The translations under genes were made by a program, and so were the position numbers. The notes under the pieces are model-generated. The model was not told the DNA's origin. It did not search any database and saw only the letters and a list, made by a program, of their open reading frames with translations. From assembly GCA_964430745.1 (NCBI GenBank), contig CAYSHI010000063.1, forward strand, positions 1 to 57,094: a stretch of DNA of 57,094 bases, written 5' to 3'. Of this stretch, positions 1-7,839 are shown in pieces. This stretch comes from CBDCGW01 sp964430745. Lineage in GTDB: Bacteria; Acidobacteriota; UBA890. Position 1 is the first letter of the stretch; each line of letters begins with the position of its first letter.

Positions 1-151
1 GGCAGCCGGGGAGGTCGTGGCCGGATCCCCGCAGCTGGACGTATCGCTCTGGCGGCGAGCCATGGCCGCGGTGAAGGCGCTTCCGGACGTCTTACGTCGG
101 CTGCGCCGCCTGGAAGCGGCAATCCAAAAGAGCAAGAAGGAAACAGAGTGA
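1..151 (+). CDS. lpxD: LpxD C-terminal end (partial, 5' end outside window)
   Basis: The window opens inside a reading frame (codons begin at base 2) that gives 49 residues before a TGA. The tail contains GSPQLDVSLWRR followed by a basic, leucine-rich helix (LPDVLRRLRRLEAAI). This is the usual end of UDP-3-O-acylglucosamine N-acyltransferase, where the left-handed beta-helix passes into a C-terminal helical extension. LpxD adds the N-linked hydroxyacyl chain in lipid A synthesis. The stop overlaps the fabZ start as GTGA, which fits the classic lpxD-fabZ-lpxA order. The hexapeptide domain itself is not visible, so the call rests on the tail and the neighbours. Confidence 0.75.
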   Translation, partial: AAGEVVAGSPQLDVSLWRRAMAAVKALPDVLRRLRRLEAAIQKSKKETE

Positions 152-600
152 GCGTCGACATTCGCCGTATCCTGGAGATTTTGCCGCACCGGTATCCGTT
201 CCTCCTCGTCGACCGCATCGTCGAGATGGAGCCCCGCAAGAGTATCGTCGGGATCAAGAACGTCACCATGAACGAGCCCTTCTTTCAGGGGCATTTCCCG
301 GGGAATCCCGTGATGCCGGGCGTGCTGATCCTGGAGGCGATGGGGCAGGTTGCCGCAGTGCTCTTCCTTCATGACGAAGACGACATGAAAAACCGCTTCG
401 TCTACTTCGCCGGAGCGGATAAGGTTCGTTTCCGTCGGCCGGTAGTGCCGGGGGACCAGCTTCGCTGCGAGATCGAGGTGCTTCGCGTGCGCTCCAAGAG
501 CTGCCAGGTCCTGGCTCGCGCCACCGTCGACGGGGAGCTCGCCGCCGAGGCGACACTTTTCTCGGTACTGGTGGAGGTGCCGGAGATGGACAGCGAATGA
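148..600 (+). CDS. fabZ: 3-hydroxyacyl-[ACP] dehydratase FabZ
   Basis: A 150-residue hotdog-fold dehydratase that removes water from (3R)-hydroxyacyl-ACP in fatty acid elongation. It competes with lipid A synthesis for the same hydroxyacyl-ACP pool, which explains its place in the lpx cluster. The family motif GHFPGNPVMPGVLILEAMGQ is intact, with catalytic His49 and Glu63. The N-terminal LPHRYPFLLVDR segment is also typical, and the length is normal. The GTG start overlaps the lpxD stop (GTGA). The stop lies 34 bases before the lpxA start used here. Confidence 0.97.
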   Translation: MSVDIRRILEILPHRYPFLLVDRIVEMEPRKSIVGIKNVTMNEPFFQGHFPGNPVMPGVLILEAMGQVAAVLFLHDEDDMKNRFVYFAGADKVRFRRPVVPGDQLRCEIEVLRVRSKSCQVLARATVDGELAAEATLFSVLVEVPEMDSE

Positions 601-634
601 GCGCGCAGGGACGATCCGCAAGGTGGCCCACCCC

Positions 635-1438
635 ATGAGCCAGGTAGTAGCAGCGGAAGGAAGATGGGAGTGTCATCCGACCGCCGTCATCGAAGACGGG
701 GCGAAACTGGGTGACGGCGTGGTCATCGGTCCCTACGCCACCGTCGGGGCCCACGTCACCCTCGGCGCGGGTACCAAGATCGGCGCACACGCGGTGCTCG
801 AAGGGCACACGACACTGGGAGCCGAGTGCTGGGTCTTCCCCCACGCGTGTATCGGGACGATTCCCCAGGATCTCAAGTATCACGGCGAGGTCTCGTACCT
901 CGAGGCCGGCGACCACAACGTGTTTCGCGAGTTCGTGACCGCAAACACCGGCACGGAGGGCGGCGGCGGGGTCACGCGTATCGGCTCAGACAATCTCTTC
1001 ATGGCCTATACCCACATCGCCCACGACTGCGTGGTCGGAGACAACGTCATCTTCGGCAATGCGGCCACGCTCGCCGGTCACGTTGCCATCGAGGATTGGG
1101 TCAACGTCGGCGCGTTTTCCGGTGTGGAGCAATACCGCCGCGTTGGGCAACACGCCTTCGTGGCCGCGTACGCAGGCGTGACCAAGGACGTGGTGCCGTA
1201 CTGCACGGTCCAGGGGAACCACTGCCAGGTTTTCGGGCTCAACAACGTGGGACTCAAGCGCCGCGGATTCGACGCCGACACGTTGACGGAGCTCAAGCGG
1301 GCATTTCGACTGCTGTTCCGCAGCAGCCTCAACACCACCCAGGCCCTCGAGGCGATCGCGGAGGAGGATTTCGCATCCCCCGAGATCGGCACGCTGGTCG
1401 AGTTCGTGCGGAACAGTGAGCACGGCATCGTCAAGTGA
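635..1438 (+). CDS. lpxA: Acyl-ACP--UDP-N-acetylglucosamine O-acyltransferase LpxA
   Basis: First enzyme of lipid A synthesis: transfers a 3-hydroxyacyl chain from ACP to the 3-OH of UDP-GlcNAc in the cytosol. The N-terminal two thirds are hexapeptide repeats (IGPYATVGAHVTLGAGTKIG and similar). The active-site signature HIAHD is present, its second His being the family's catalytic base. The C-terminal helical part (GLNNVGLKRRGF onward) is complete. The ATG at 635 is preferred because LpxA proteins start close to the HPTA motif. An in-frame GTG at 623 would add four residues. The 3' end overlaps lpxI by 23 bases. Confidence 0.95.
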   Translation: MSQVVAAEGRWECHPTAVIEDGAKLGDGVVIGPYATVGAHVTLGAGTKIGAHAVLEGHTTLGAECWVFPHACIGTIPQDLKYHGEVSYLEAGDHNVFREFVTANTGTEGGGGVTRIGSDNLFMAYTHIAHDCVVGDNVIFGNAATLAGHVAIEDWVNVGAFSGVEQYRRVGQHAFVAAYAGVTKDVVPYCTVQGNHCQVFGLNNVGLKRRGFDADTLTELKRAFRLLFRSSLNTTQALEAIAEEDFASPEIGTLVEFVRNSEHGIVK

Positions 1439-2249
1439 GCCGCTGGCGCTGATCGCCGGCAGCACGCAAATGCCGTGCGTGGTGGCCGAGGAGGCCCAGT
1501 CGATGGGCCGGAGCGTCATCGCCGTCGGCATTCGGGGGGTTACCGAGTCACGCCTCGAAGCACTTGTCGATCACGTTCACTGGCTGGAGTGGGGTGACGT
1601 CGGCGGTTTTCTCTCCCTGCTCAACAAGTTCCGGGACGACGGCATCAAGCAGGCCGTCATGGCCGGCAAGGTCGAGCAACAGAGTATCTACAAGGCCGGC
1701 GACAACGCGCAGATGAAGGGCCTGCTCTCGGCGGTTCCCGTCCGCCACACCGACTCCCTCATCCAGGCGGTCGTCAACATCATGGCCGGCGCGGGCATCG
1801 AGCTGATGAACTGCACCGACTTTCTTCAGCCGCACATCGTGCGCCGTGGCATCCTGACCTCGCGCGGCCCCGACGATCGCGAGAGAGACGACATCGCTCA
1901 TGGTTGGAAGGTGGCCAAGCAGCTCGGCGCGCTCGACATCGGACAGTCGGTCGTCGTCAAGGATCGCGCGGTGGTCGCCATCGAGGCTATGGAAGGTACC
2001 GACGCATGCCTGAAGCGGGCAGGGGACCTGGCCGGCGCCGGCACGGTCCTCGTGAAAGTCGGGAAACCGGAGCAGGACCTTCGTTTTGACGTGCCCGTGA
2101 TCGGCGCCGAAACGATCGCCACGATGGTCGAGGCCGGTGCGTCGGCGTTGTGCGTCGAGGCCGACCTGACGGTGCTGTTTGACGCCGCGGAGTTCTGCTC
2201 CCAGGCCGATGCGGCCGGAATTGCCGTCGTCGCGCGGCGGGAGGGTTGA
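1416..2249 (+). CDS. lpxI: UDP-2,3-diacylglucosamine diphosphatase LpxI
   Basis: LpxI (DUF1009) hydrolyses UDP-2,3-diacylglucosamine to lipid X and UMP. It replaces the unrelated LpxH used by enterobacteria and is common in alpha- and deltaproteobacteria-type genomes. The protein shows the family's N-terminal LALIAGSTQMP segment, the central MAGKVEQQSIY, the SVVVKDRAVVAIEAMEGTD signature with its metal-linked Asp, and the C-terminal DLRFDVPVIGAETI block. Length (277 aa) is normal. The GTG start lies inside the lpxA tail, and no closer in-frame start fits, so translation is probably coupled to lpxA. Confidence 0.95.
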   Translation: MSTASSSEPLALIAGSTQMPCVVAEEAQSMGRSVIAVGIRGVTESRLEALVDHVHWLEWGDVGGFLSLLNKFRDDGIKQAVMAGKVEQQSIYKAGDNAQMKGLLSAVPVRHTDSLIQAVVNIMAGAGIELMNCTDFLQPHIVRRGILTSRGPDDRERDDIAHGWKVAKQLGALDIGQSVVVKDRAVVAIEAMEGTDACLKRAGDLAGAGTVLVKVGKPEQDLRFDVPVIGAETIATMVEAGASALCVEADLTVLFDAAEFCSQADAAGIAVVARREG

Positions 2250-2250
2250 G

Positions 2251-3183
2251 TTGATCCGCGTGGGCGTCGTGGGCGTGGGTGCCATGGGAAGCCATCACAC
2301 CCGCGTGTTTTCCGAGTTGGAGGGCTGCGATCTCGTCGGCGTACACGATATCGATGCTGCCCGGGCGGCCCAGGTGGCGCGGAAGGCCGACGTGAGGGCC
2401 TTCGACGACCTTGCCGACTTGCTGGATGAGGTCGACGCGGTGGCGGTCGCGGTGCCGACCCCCGAGCACCTGAGCATCGGGCTGCGCTGCATCGAGCAGG
2501 GGTGCGACACGCTGATCGAGAAACCCCTGGCGCCCTCGCTCGAGGAGGCTGACGCTTTGATCGCGGCGGCGGAAGAGAAGGGGCGGATCCTCCAGGTCGG
2601 GCATATCGAGCGTTACAACCCGGCCGTAGCCGCCATGACGGAGCGGGTCGAGCGGCCGGGGTTCATCGAGGTCGATCGGCTGGGCTCCCTGGTGCCGCGC
2701 AGCCTGGAGACCGACGTGGTTCTCGACCTGATGATCCACGACATCGACATCATCCACTCTCTCGTGAACGACGAAGTGATCGAGATTCGCGCGGTGGGAG
2801 TACCGATCCTCACGGAAGCGATCGATTTTGCCAACGCCCGCCTGGAGTTCGCCGGCGGTTGCATCGCCAATCTGACGGCCAGTCGCGTGAGCGTGAATCG
2901 CATCCGCAAGGTCCGCCTGTTTCAACCGGAGGCCTACTTGTCGGTCGACTACACGGCGCAGACCGTCGATCACTACCGGCTTTTGCGAACGGACGGAAAG
3001 CCCAGCGGCATCGAGACCGATCGTATCGACGCGTCGGGAGAGGAGCCGCTCCTGAGACAATTGAGAGACTTCGTGGCGTGCTGCACCGATCGCCGGCAAC
3101 CGCTCGCCGACGCCCACTCCGCGCGCCAGGCGCTGGCGACCGCCTTTGACATTCTCGCCGCCATCGAGGCCCGGCTCGGATGA
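2251..3183 (+). CDS. Gfo/Idh/MocA-family oxidoreductase, GnnA-like
   Basis: A 310-residue NAD(P)-dependent oxidoreductase. The N-terminal Rossmann fold has VGVVGVGAMGSHH, the catalytic-lysine motif EKP is in LIEKPLAPS, and VGHIERYNPAV follows. That last block resembles UDP-N-acetylglucosamine 3-dehydrogenase (GnnA), which with the aminotransferase GnnB makes the 3-amino sugar of amide-linked lipid A. A gene of this kind often follows lpxI. No GnnB-like aminotransferase is visible in the window, so the substrate is inferred. TTG at 2251, two bases after the lpxI stop and preceded by GGGAGGG, is the best start. The lpxB gene often found next is absent here. Confidence 0.85.
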   Translation: MIRVGVVGVGAMGSHHTRVFSELEGCDLVGVHDIDAARAAQVARKADVRAFDDLADLLDEVDAVAVAVPTPEHLSIGLRCIEQGCDTLIEKPLAPSLEEADALIAAAEEKGRILQVGHIERYNPAVAAMTERVERPGFIEVDRLGSLVPRSLETDVVLDLMIHDIDIIHSLVNDEVIEIRAVGVPILTEAIDFANARLEFAGGCIANLTASRVSVNRIRKVRLFQPEAYLSVDYTAQTVDHYRLLRTDGKPSGIETDRIDASGEEPLLRQLRDFVACCTDRRQPLADAHSARQALATAFDILAAIEARLG

Positions 3184-3302
3184 GCAGGGTGGCGGCGTCA
3201 GTGGCGGCACAGGTACCGGGGCCGGACGTGACGCGATTCGCGCGGTGACCCCGTCTCTTTGGTAGACTCGCGTGCTGTCTCTCCTACTTCTCGAGGCCCG
3301 CA

Positions 3303-4451
3303 ATGCCGATTGCTTTCGAACCCAGCCCGCGACCGACCCTCGGGATCGAGGAGGAGTACCAGATCTGCGATCCGAAGACCGGCAACCTGTTGCCGATGGT
3401 GGATTTCATCATGGATCACGCCGACCCCGAACTGCGGGAGCGACTGAGCTACGACCTTCTCCTGACCCTGATCGAAGCCAACACCGAGGTTTCCGAGACG
3501 GTAGGGGAGGCGATCGACAACCTGCTCGACAAACGACGAAAGGTTCAGGCGCTGGCCGAACAGGGTGGTTGCACGCTGGGCCTCACCGGCACCCATCCTT
3601 TTGCGGATCCGAAGGAGCAGCGATTCGTCGACACGCCGGATTACCAGTGGGTGCACGACCAGCTCGGTTACGTGGCGCAACGCAATATCACGTTCGGGCT
3701 GCATGTCCACGTCGGCGTTGACGACGGGGATCGCGCCGTCTATATCGCCAACCGGATGCGCAAGTGGATCGGGCCGCTGATCGGCCTGGCCGCCAACTCG
3801 CCGTTTCTCGACGGCGTAGACACCGGTTGGGACGCGGCTCGCGTCTACTCTTTCGGCGTGTTCCCCCGCGCAGGGATCCCCCCGCGTCTCGCCAGCTACG
3901 ACGAGTTCGCCGCGCAAATCGACGGCCTTATCGCCTCCGGAGCGATCACCAAACCGCGTCAAATTTGGTGGAATGTGCGTGTCCACCCGCAGTTCGGCAC
4001 GGTGGAGTTTCGCGCCTGCGACGTGCAGCTCTCCCTCGCCCACACGTCCGCCATCGTCGCCCTGATTCAGGCGCTCGTGGTTGCCTACGGGGATGCGCAC
4101 CGCGCGGGAGAACCGGAGCCGGAGTTGGCCTGGGCCTATCTCGAGGACGCTCGTTGGAAAGGCATGCGGTTCGGCCTCGACGCCGACGTGATCCACGCTG
4201 AAACCGGTGTCGTCATGCCGATGCCGGACTACGTCCGCGAGATGCGGCGCGTCGCGGCCCCGGCGGCCGAGAAGTTAGGAACCTCCGCGTATCTCGACGT
4301 CGTCGACGACATGCTGCGGATCGGCAACGAAGCGACCGCACAACGCGCGATGCTGAAGGAGTGCGACGGAGACCTTCGATGCCTCCACCTCCAGCTTCTG
4401 GAGATGGCTCTTGAAGAGGGCATCCGTAATCCGGTTTTGGTAGAAGGTTGA
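3303..4451 (+). CDS. Carboxylate-amine ligase, YbdK/GCS2 family
   Basis: A 382-residue member of the glutamate-cysteine ligase family 2 (YbdK type), ATP-dependent enzymes that join a carboxylate to an amine; E. coli YbdK has weak gamma-glutamylcysteine ligase activity. Recognisable segments are TLGIEEEYQICDP at the N-terminus, ITFGLHVHVGV (metal-ligand region), and IWWNVRVHPQFGTVEFRACD. The acceptor substrate cannot be read from sequence. A 119-base gap with a possible TAGACT -10 element separates it from the lipid A genes, so it probably starts its own operon. Its TGA overlaps the next gene's TTG start (TTGA). Confidence 0.9.
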   Translation: MPIAFEPSPRPTLGIEEEYQICDPKTGNLLPMVDFIMDHADPELRERLSYDLLLTLIEANTEVSETVGEAIDNLLDKRRKVQALAEQGGCTLGLTGTHPFADPKEQRFVDTPDYQWVHDQLGYVAQRNITFGLHVHVGVDDGDRAVYIANRMRKWIGPLIGLAANSPFLDGVDTGWDAARVYSFGVFPRAGIPPRLASYDEFAAQIDGLIASGAITKPRQIWWNVRVHPQFGTVEFRACDVQLSLAHTSAIVALIQALVVAYGDAHRAGEPEPELAWAYLEDARWKGMRFGLDADVIHAETGVVMPMPDYVREMRRVAAPAAEKLGTSAYLDVVDDMLRIGNEATAQRAMLKECDGDLRCLHLQLLEMALEEGIRNPVLVEG

Positions 4452-5281
4452 CCCCTCGAGGTCTGCTGCCCACCGCGGTCGGCAGTGGCGAGATTGTCGT
4501 CCATGTCCTCGGTTCCGGAAGCGGATGGCCCACGCCGCGGCGCGATACCAGTAGTCTGCTGATCGGCGTCGTCGACGGGTGGTCGTTGGTGGAGTGTCCC
4601 GGATCGATCGTGCACAAGCTCGCCGTGCTCGGGCTGCTGCCCGGCGACCTCCGACGCCTTATCCTCACGCACAATCACGTCGACCACATCTACGGTCTCG
4701 CCCACCTGCTGCAAGCGATGGCGATTGCCGGGGCGCCGGCTACGTTCGAGCTGCTCGCGCCACGCCAGACGATCGAGTCGGTGCACGGCGTGGTGGCAAC
4801 GCACGGACTCGACGACAAGCACCATCCACGGCTCGAGCTTGTCGAAGTCGAGCTTTCAGATGAGCCACAGGTAGTGCCTGTTGAGGGGCTGCGGCTGCGG
4901 GCCGCACGCACGGCCCATAGCCGCGACACCGCGGCGCTTCGTTTCGAGGCCGGAGACGTTGCCGTCTGCTACTCGTCCGACACACGTCCATGCGAGGCGG
5001 TGGCGCAACTCGCCCGCGACGCCGATATCCTGTGGCACGATTGCGGTGGCCCGCATCGTCAGCGAGCGGCTTTTTCACAGGGACATTCGAGTGCCCTGGA
5101 AGCAGGGCGGATCGCCTCGAAAGCGGGTGCTCGTCGGCTCGCGCTGATGCACCTGGGTTCGCGGGACGACCGGGAATTGCAGGAGTGTGTGCAGGAGGCA
5201 TCCGGTGCGTTCGAGGGGCCGGTCGCGCTGGCGGAAGACGGTGAAACGTGGACTCTGTCAGAGACGACGGAGGATCGATGA
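4448..5281 (+). CDS. MBL-fold metallohydrolase, RNase Z-like
   Basis: A 277-residue metallo-beta-lactamase fold protein. It has the HxHxDH metal motif in ILTHNHVDHIYG, a later SSDTRPC segment, a GHSSALEAG block and a C-terminal LMHLGSRDD. This layout matches the RNase Z/ElaC side of the superfamily, but the clear RNase Z of this window is the gene at 23167. This one more likely acts on another phosphoester or small substrate. The TTG start at 4448 overlaps the upstream TGA, and the stop overlaps the methyltransferase start (ATGA). Substrate unknown. Confidence 0.8.
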   Translation: MTPRGLLPTAVGSGEIVVHVLGSGSGWPTPRRDTSSLLIGVVDGWSLVECPGSIVHKLAVLGLLPGDLRRLILTHNHVDHIYGLAHLLQAMAIAGAPATFELLAPRQTIESVHGVVATHGLDDKHHPRLELVEVELSDEPQVVPVEGLRLRAARTAHSRDTAALRFEAGDVAVCYSSDTRPCEAVAQLARDADILWHDCGGPHRQRAAFSQGHSSALEAGRIASKAGARRLALMHLGSRDDRELQECVQEASGAFEGPVALAEDGETWTLSETTEDR

Positions 5282-5910
5282 GCACATTGGACACCGAGAC
5301 GGTACAGGCGGCGTACTCGCGCTGGTCGAAGGTCTACGACTGGACGTTCGGTCCGCTGCTGTCGGGGGCGCGCCGCAAGGCCGTGAAGATGCTGGAGCTG
5401 AAGGCGGGAGACCATGTGCTCGAGGTGGGCGTCGGCACCGGCTTATCGCTCCCCCTGATACCGTCGGGCTGCCACATGACGGGCGTGGATTTTTCCCGCC
5501 CCATGCTCGAGAAGGCGCTGCGGCGGGTGCGCGACGGCGCGCTCCTGTGTGACGCGAGCCTGGTCGAAGCGGACGGGACCCGCCTGCCGTTCGCCGATGC
5601 CACCTTTGACGCCGCCATCACGCCCTTCGTAGTCTCCGCCGCCCCCGACCCGGTGGCCCTGTTGAGAGATATGGTGCGAGTCTGCCGGCCGGAAGCTCGA
5701 ATCATCGTGCTCAACCATTTCTCGCCTCGTAGCCCGTTGCTGGCAAGCGTCGAGCGCGGCCTGTCGTCGGTTACGTCGACGCTGCTCGGATTCCGCGCGG
5801 ATTTCCCGCTCGAGCCGTTGTTCGACGAGGCCGGCATCGAGATCGACGATGTTCGCCGTGTCACTCCAGTGGGTGGCTGGTACGCGGTCACCTTGACACG
5901 GACGGGGTGA
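5278..5910 (+). CDS. Class I SAM-dependent methyltransferase, PmtA/UbiE-like
   Basis: A 210-residue Rossmann-fold methyltransferase. Motif I is VLEVGVGTGLSLPL and the post-I acidic region is MTGVDFSRPML. The start YSRWSKVYDWTFGPLLSGARRKAV closely resembles Rhodobacter-type phosphatidylethanolamine N-methyltransferases (PmtA), which methylate membrane phospholipid head groups; UbiE-like quinone methylation is the alternative. The ATG at 5278 overlaps the previous stop (ATGA) and is preferred to a farther upstream codon. The next gene begins one base before this stop ends, so both are probably co-translated. Confidence 0.78.
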   Translation: MSTLDTETVQAAYSRWSKVYDWTFGPLLSGARRKAVKMLELKAGDHVLEVGVGTGLSLPLIPSGCHMTGVDFSRPMLEKALRRVRDGALLCDASLVEADGTRLPFADATFDAAITPFVVSAAPDPVALLRDMVRVCRPEARIIVLNHFSPRSPLLASVERGLSSVTSTLLGFRADFPLEPLFDEAGIEIDDVRRVTPVGGWYAVTLTRTG

Positions 5911-6725
5911 TGGCCGGGTCTCGAGAAGTGCCCTGGGCCATCATTCCCACCGCCGGCAAAGGCACCCGCCTGCGCCCGGCTACCGACGTCATCCCCAAGG
6001 TGCTGCTTCCGGTCGGGCTTCGTCCGATGCTGGACTGGGCCCTGGACGAGGCTTTCGGCTCCGGGGTCGCGGCCGTAATCGTAGTGGTCTCGCCGGAACA
6101 AGAGGAAGTCAGACGGCATCTTCAGCGACGGGCCGATGACCTGAGCTGGCCGCGTGAGGTAGCCCTGCACCTCGTCGAGCAGCCGCAGCCGCGGGGCCTC
6201 GGCGACGCGCTCATTCGCTGCCGGTCGCTCACCGGGGGCGATTCGTTCGGCGTCGTGGTACCGGACAACTGGTTCGACACCGACGTCCCCGCGCTCGCGC
6301 AGGTAGCGGTGACCCACCGCAACACCGGCCTCGATAGTCTCGGACTCGTCCGCGTCGGGCCGCAGCAAGCCGCGTTGCTGGGGAATGTCGGCCGCGTGGA
6401 TCTGGAGCACTTGCAGGATCACGACTACCGCATCACGAAGCTCGGCGACAAGCGCGCGGGGGCCTTCGAGATCGATGGCGATGAGCCGGTGCTGCGCGGC
6501 TGTGCCCGCTACGTCCTGGGTCCGACGTTCTACGACGCCCTCGAAGAGACGGGCCCGCCGCCTGAGGGGGAATGGGACGACGTTCCTGCCTTCCAGCACC
6601 TGGCGGCTCACGGCGGGCTTGCCGGGCGACGACTCGCCGGTGTGCATTTCGACGTCGGGCAACCCGCCGGCTATCTGGGCGCGATGAGCTATCTGTTCGA
6701 GCGCCTCAGCGATAGCGCCGCATGA
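5910..6725 (+). CDS. Nucleotidyltransferase, glucose-1-phosphate uridylyl/thymidylyltransferase-like
   Basis: A 271-residue sugar-phosphate nucleotidyltransferase. The NTP-binding signature AGKGTRLRPAT...PKVLLPV is complete at the N-terminus, and later segments (DNWFDTDVPAL, GNVGRVDL, FDVGQPAGYLGA) match the GalU/RmlA superfamily. Such enzymes make UDP- or dTDP-sugars for surface polysaccharides. The exact sugar cannot be read. ATG at 5910 shares one base with the upstream TGA; a GTG at 5907 is possible. Its last 20 bases overlap the convergent lexA gene. Confidence 0.85.
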   Translation: MAGSREVPWAIIPTAGKGTRLRPATDVIPKVLLPVGLRPMLDWALDEAFGSGVAAVIVVVSPEQEEVRRHLQRRADDLSWPREVALHLVEQPQPRGLGDALIRCRSLTGGDSFGVVVPDNWFDTDVPALAQVAVTHRNTGLDSLGLVRVGPQQAALLGNVGRVDLEHLQDHDYRITKLGDKRAGAFEIDGDEPVLRGCARYVLGPTFYDALEETGPPPEGEWDDVPAFQHLAAHGGLAGRRLAGVHFDVGQPAGYLGAMSYLFERLSDSAA

Positions 6726-7308
6726 TGCCGATCACGACGCCTTGAATGCGGACGTTCTCCTCGTCGAGCACGAGGGCCTCAACGGCGGGATTGGCGGGCT
6801 GCAGGCGGATCTGCGCGCCGTGCCGGTAGAACTTCTTCAGCGTGACCTCCTCGCCGCGTAGCAAGGCGATGACGGTCTCGCCGTTCTCTGCGTTGGTACG
6901 ATCCTCGACGATGACGTAGTCGCCGTCGCGAATCTGCTCGTCGATCATCGAGCTGCCGCGCACCCGCAACACGTAGGTGGGCTTGCGGCCGACGAAGTCG
7001 GGCGGCAGGTTGATCGCCTCGGCTTCGGCTACGGCCTCGATCGGTCGCCCGGCGGCAACCTGGCCGAGAAGCGGCACTTCGACGGTGCGCACGGGTTCGG
7101 GGTCGACGAGCTGGATGCCGCGCCCTTGATGGGGAGCCTTACGCAGGTACCCCTTCTGCACGAGCTGCTCGACGTGCTTGTAGACCGTGGCGGGAGACGA
7201 CAGGCCGAAGTGTGCGCCGATCTCCTGCAGCGTCGGGGCATAGCCGTGGCGCCCCACGTGCTCACGGACGAAGTCGAGGATTTCTTTCTGTCTCTTGGTC
7301 AGGTACAT
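6706..7308 (-). CDS. lexA: LexA repressor (SOS regulator)
   Basis: A 200-residue LexA. Residues 1-65 form the winged-helix DNA-binding domain (MYLTKRQKEILDFV; helix APTLQEIGAHFGLSSPATVYKH). Residues 75-200 form the S24-type self-cleavage domain. The cleavage site Ala86-Gly87 lies in VAAGRP, the nucleophile is Ser120 in RGSSMIDEQ, and the general base is Lys158 in EVTLKKF. RecA-stimulated autocleavage would derepress DNA repair genes. It is divergent from ruvX across 84 bases that hold an inverted repeat, a candidate autoregulatory site. Its 3' end overlaps the convergent nucleotidyltransferase by 20 bases. Confidence 0.97.
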   Translation of the reverse strand: MYLTKRQKEILDFVREHVGRHGYAPTLQEIGAHFGLSSPATVYKHVEQLVQKGYLRKAPHQGRGIQLVDPEPVRTVEVPLLGQVAAGRPIEAVAEAEAINLPPDFVGRKPTYVLRVRGSSMIDEQIRDGDYVIVEDRTNAENGETVIALLRGEEVTLKKFYRHGAQIRLQPANPAVEALVLDEENVRIQGVVIGIMRRYR

Positions 7309-7348
7309 GGTCCCCAGGCCGGTGAAGATCTGCCAATAGAGGGCAAAA

Positions 7349-7383
7349 CTAACACGAATTCCTGAGTCGAGGCGTTGTGTTAG
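7349..7383. promoter_or_regulatory. Inverted repeat CTAACAC-N21-GTGTTAG between lexA and ruvX
   Basis: Two exact 7-base arms, CTAACAC (7349-7355) and GTGTTAG (7377-7383), lie in the 84-base divergent gap. Placement beside lexA makes a LexA operator possible, but the arms do not match a consensus I know and the 21-base spacer is long. Inference only. Confidence 0.35.
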
Positions 7384-7392
7384 CGTTCACCG

Positions 7393-7839
7393 ATGATTTG
7401 GATGGGACTCGACCTCGGCAGCCGTCGCATCGGCGTGGCGATATCCGACCCCCTCGGCGTGATTGCGCAGCCGCTCACCACCCTCGAGGCTCGGGGACGG
7501 GGGACCGTGCCGCTCGGTGCGTTGCAGGAACTTGTCTCGGAACGTGACGTCGGCGGCATCGTGGTGGGATTGCCGCGCCGCCTGGACGGATCACACGGCC
7601 CGGAGGCCGAGGCCGCGGAGGCCGTAGCCGAACAGCTTCGAGTCGCCTTGAGGCTGCCCGTGGAGCTGTGGGACGAGCGCCTGACGAGCGCTCAGGCGGA
7701 GCGGGTCCTCATCGACGCGGGCGTCCGCCGCAAGCGCCGGAAGGGCGCCACCGACCGCATCGCGGCGGCGCTCATCCTGCAGGGATTCCTCGATCATCGA
7801 AGCCTGTCGCCGGCTGTTCCCGAAGCCGTCGAGCCGTGA
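7393..7839 (+). CDS. ruvX: Putative pre-16S rRNA nuclease / Holliday junction resolvase RuvX (YqgF)
   Basis: A 148-residue RNase H-fold protein of the YqgF family, which finishes the 16S rRNA 5' end and was earlier proposed as a Holliday junction resolvase. It has the first catalytic Asp in MGLDLGSRRIGVA, the block GGIVVGLPRRLDGS, the WDERLTSAQAERVL signature, and the final acidic residue in TDRIAAALILQGFL. Length is normal. The following mltG gene begins inside the stop codon (GTGA), an arrangement common in many bacteria. Confidence 0.95.
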   Translation: MIWMGLDLGSRRIGVAISDPLGVIAQPLTTLEARGRGTVPLGALQELVSERDVGGIVVGLPRRLDGSHGPEAEAAEAVAEQLRVALRLPVELWDERLTSAQAERVLIDAGVRRKRRKGATDRIAAALILQGFLDHRSLSPAVPEAVEP

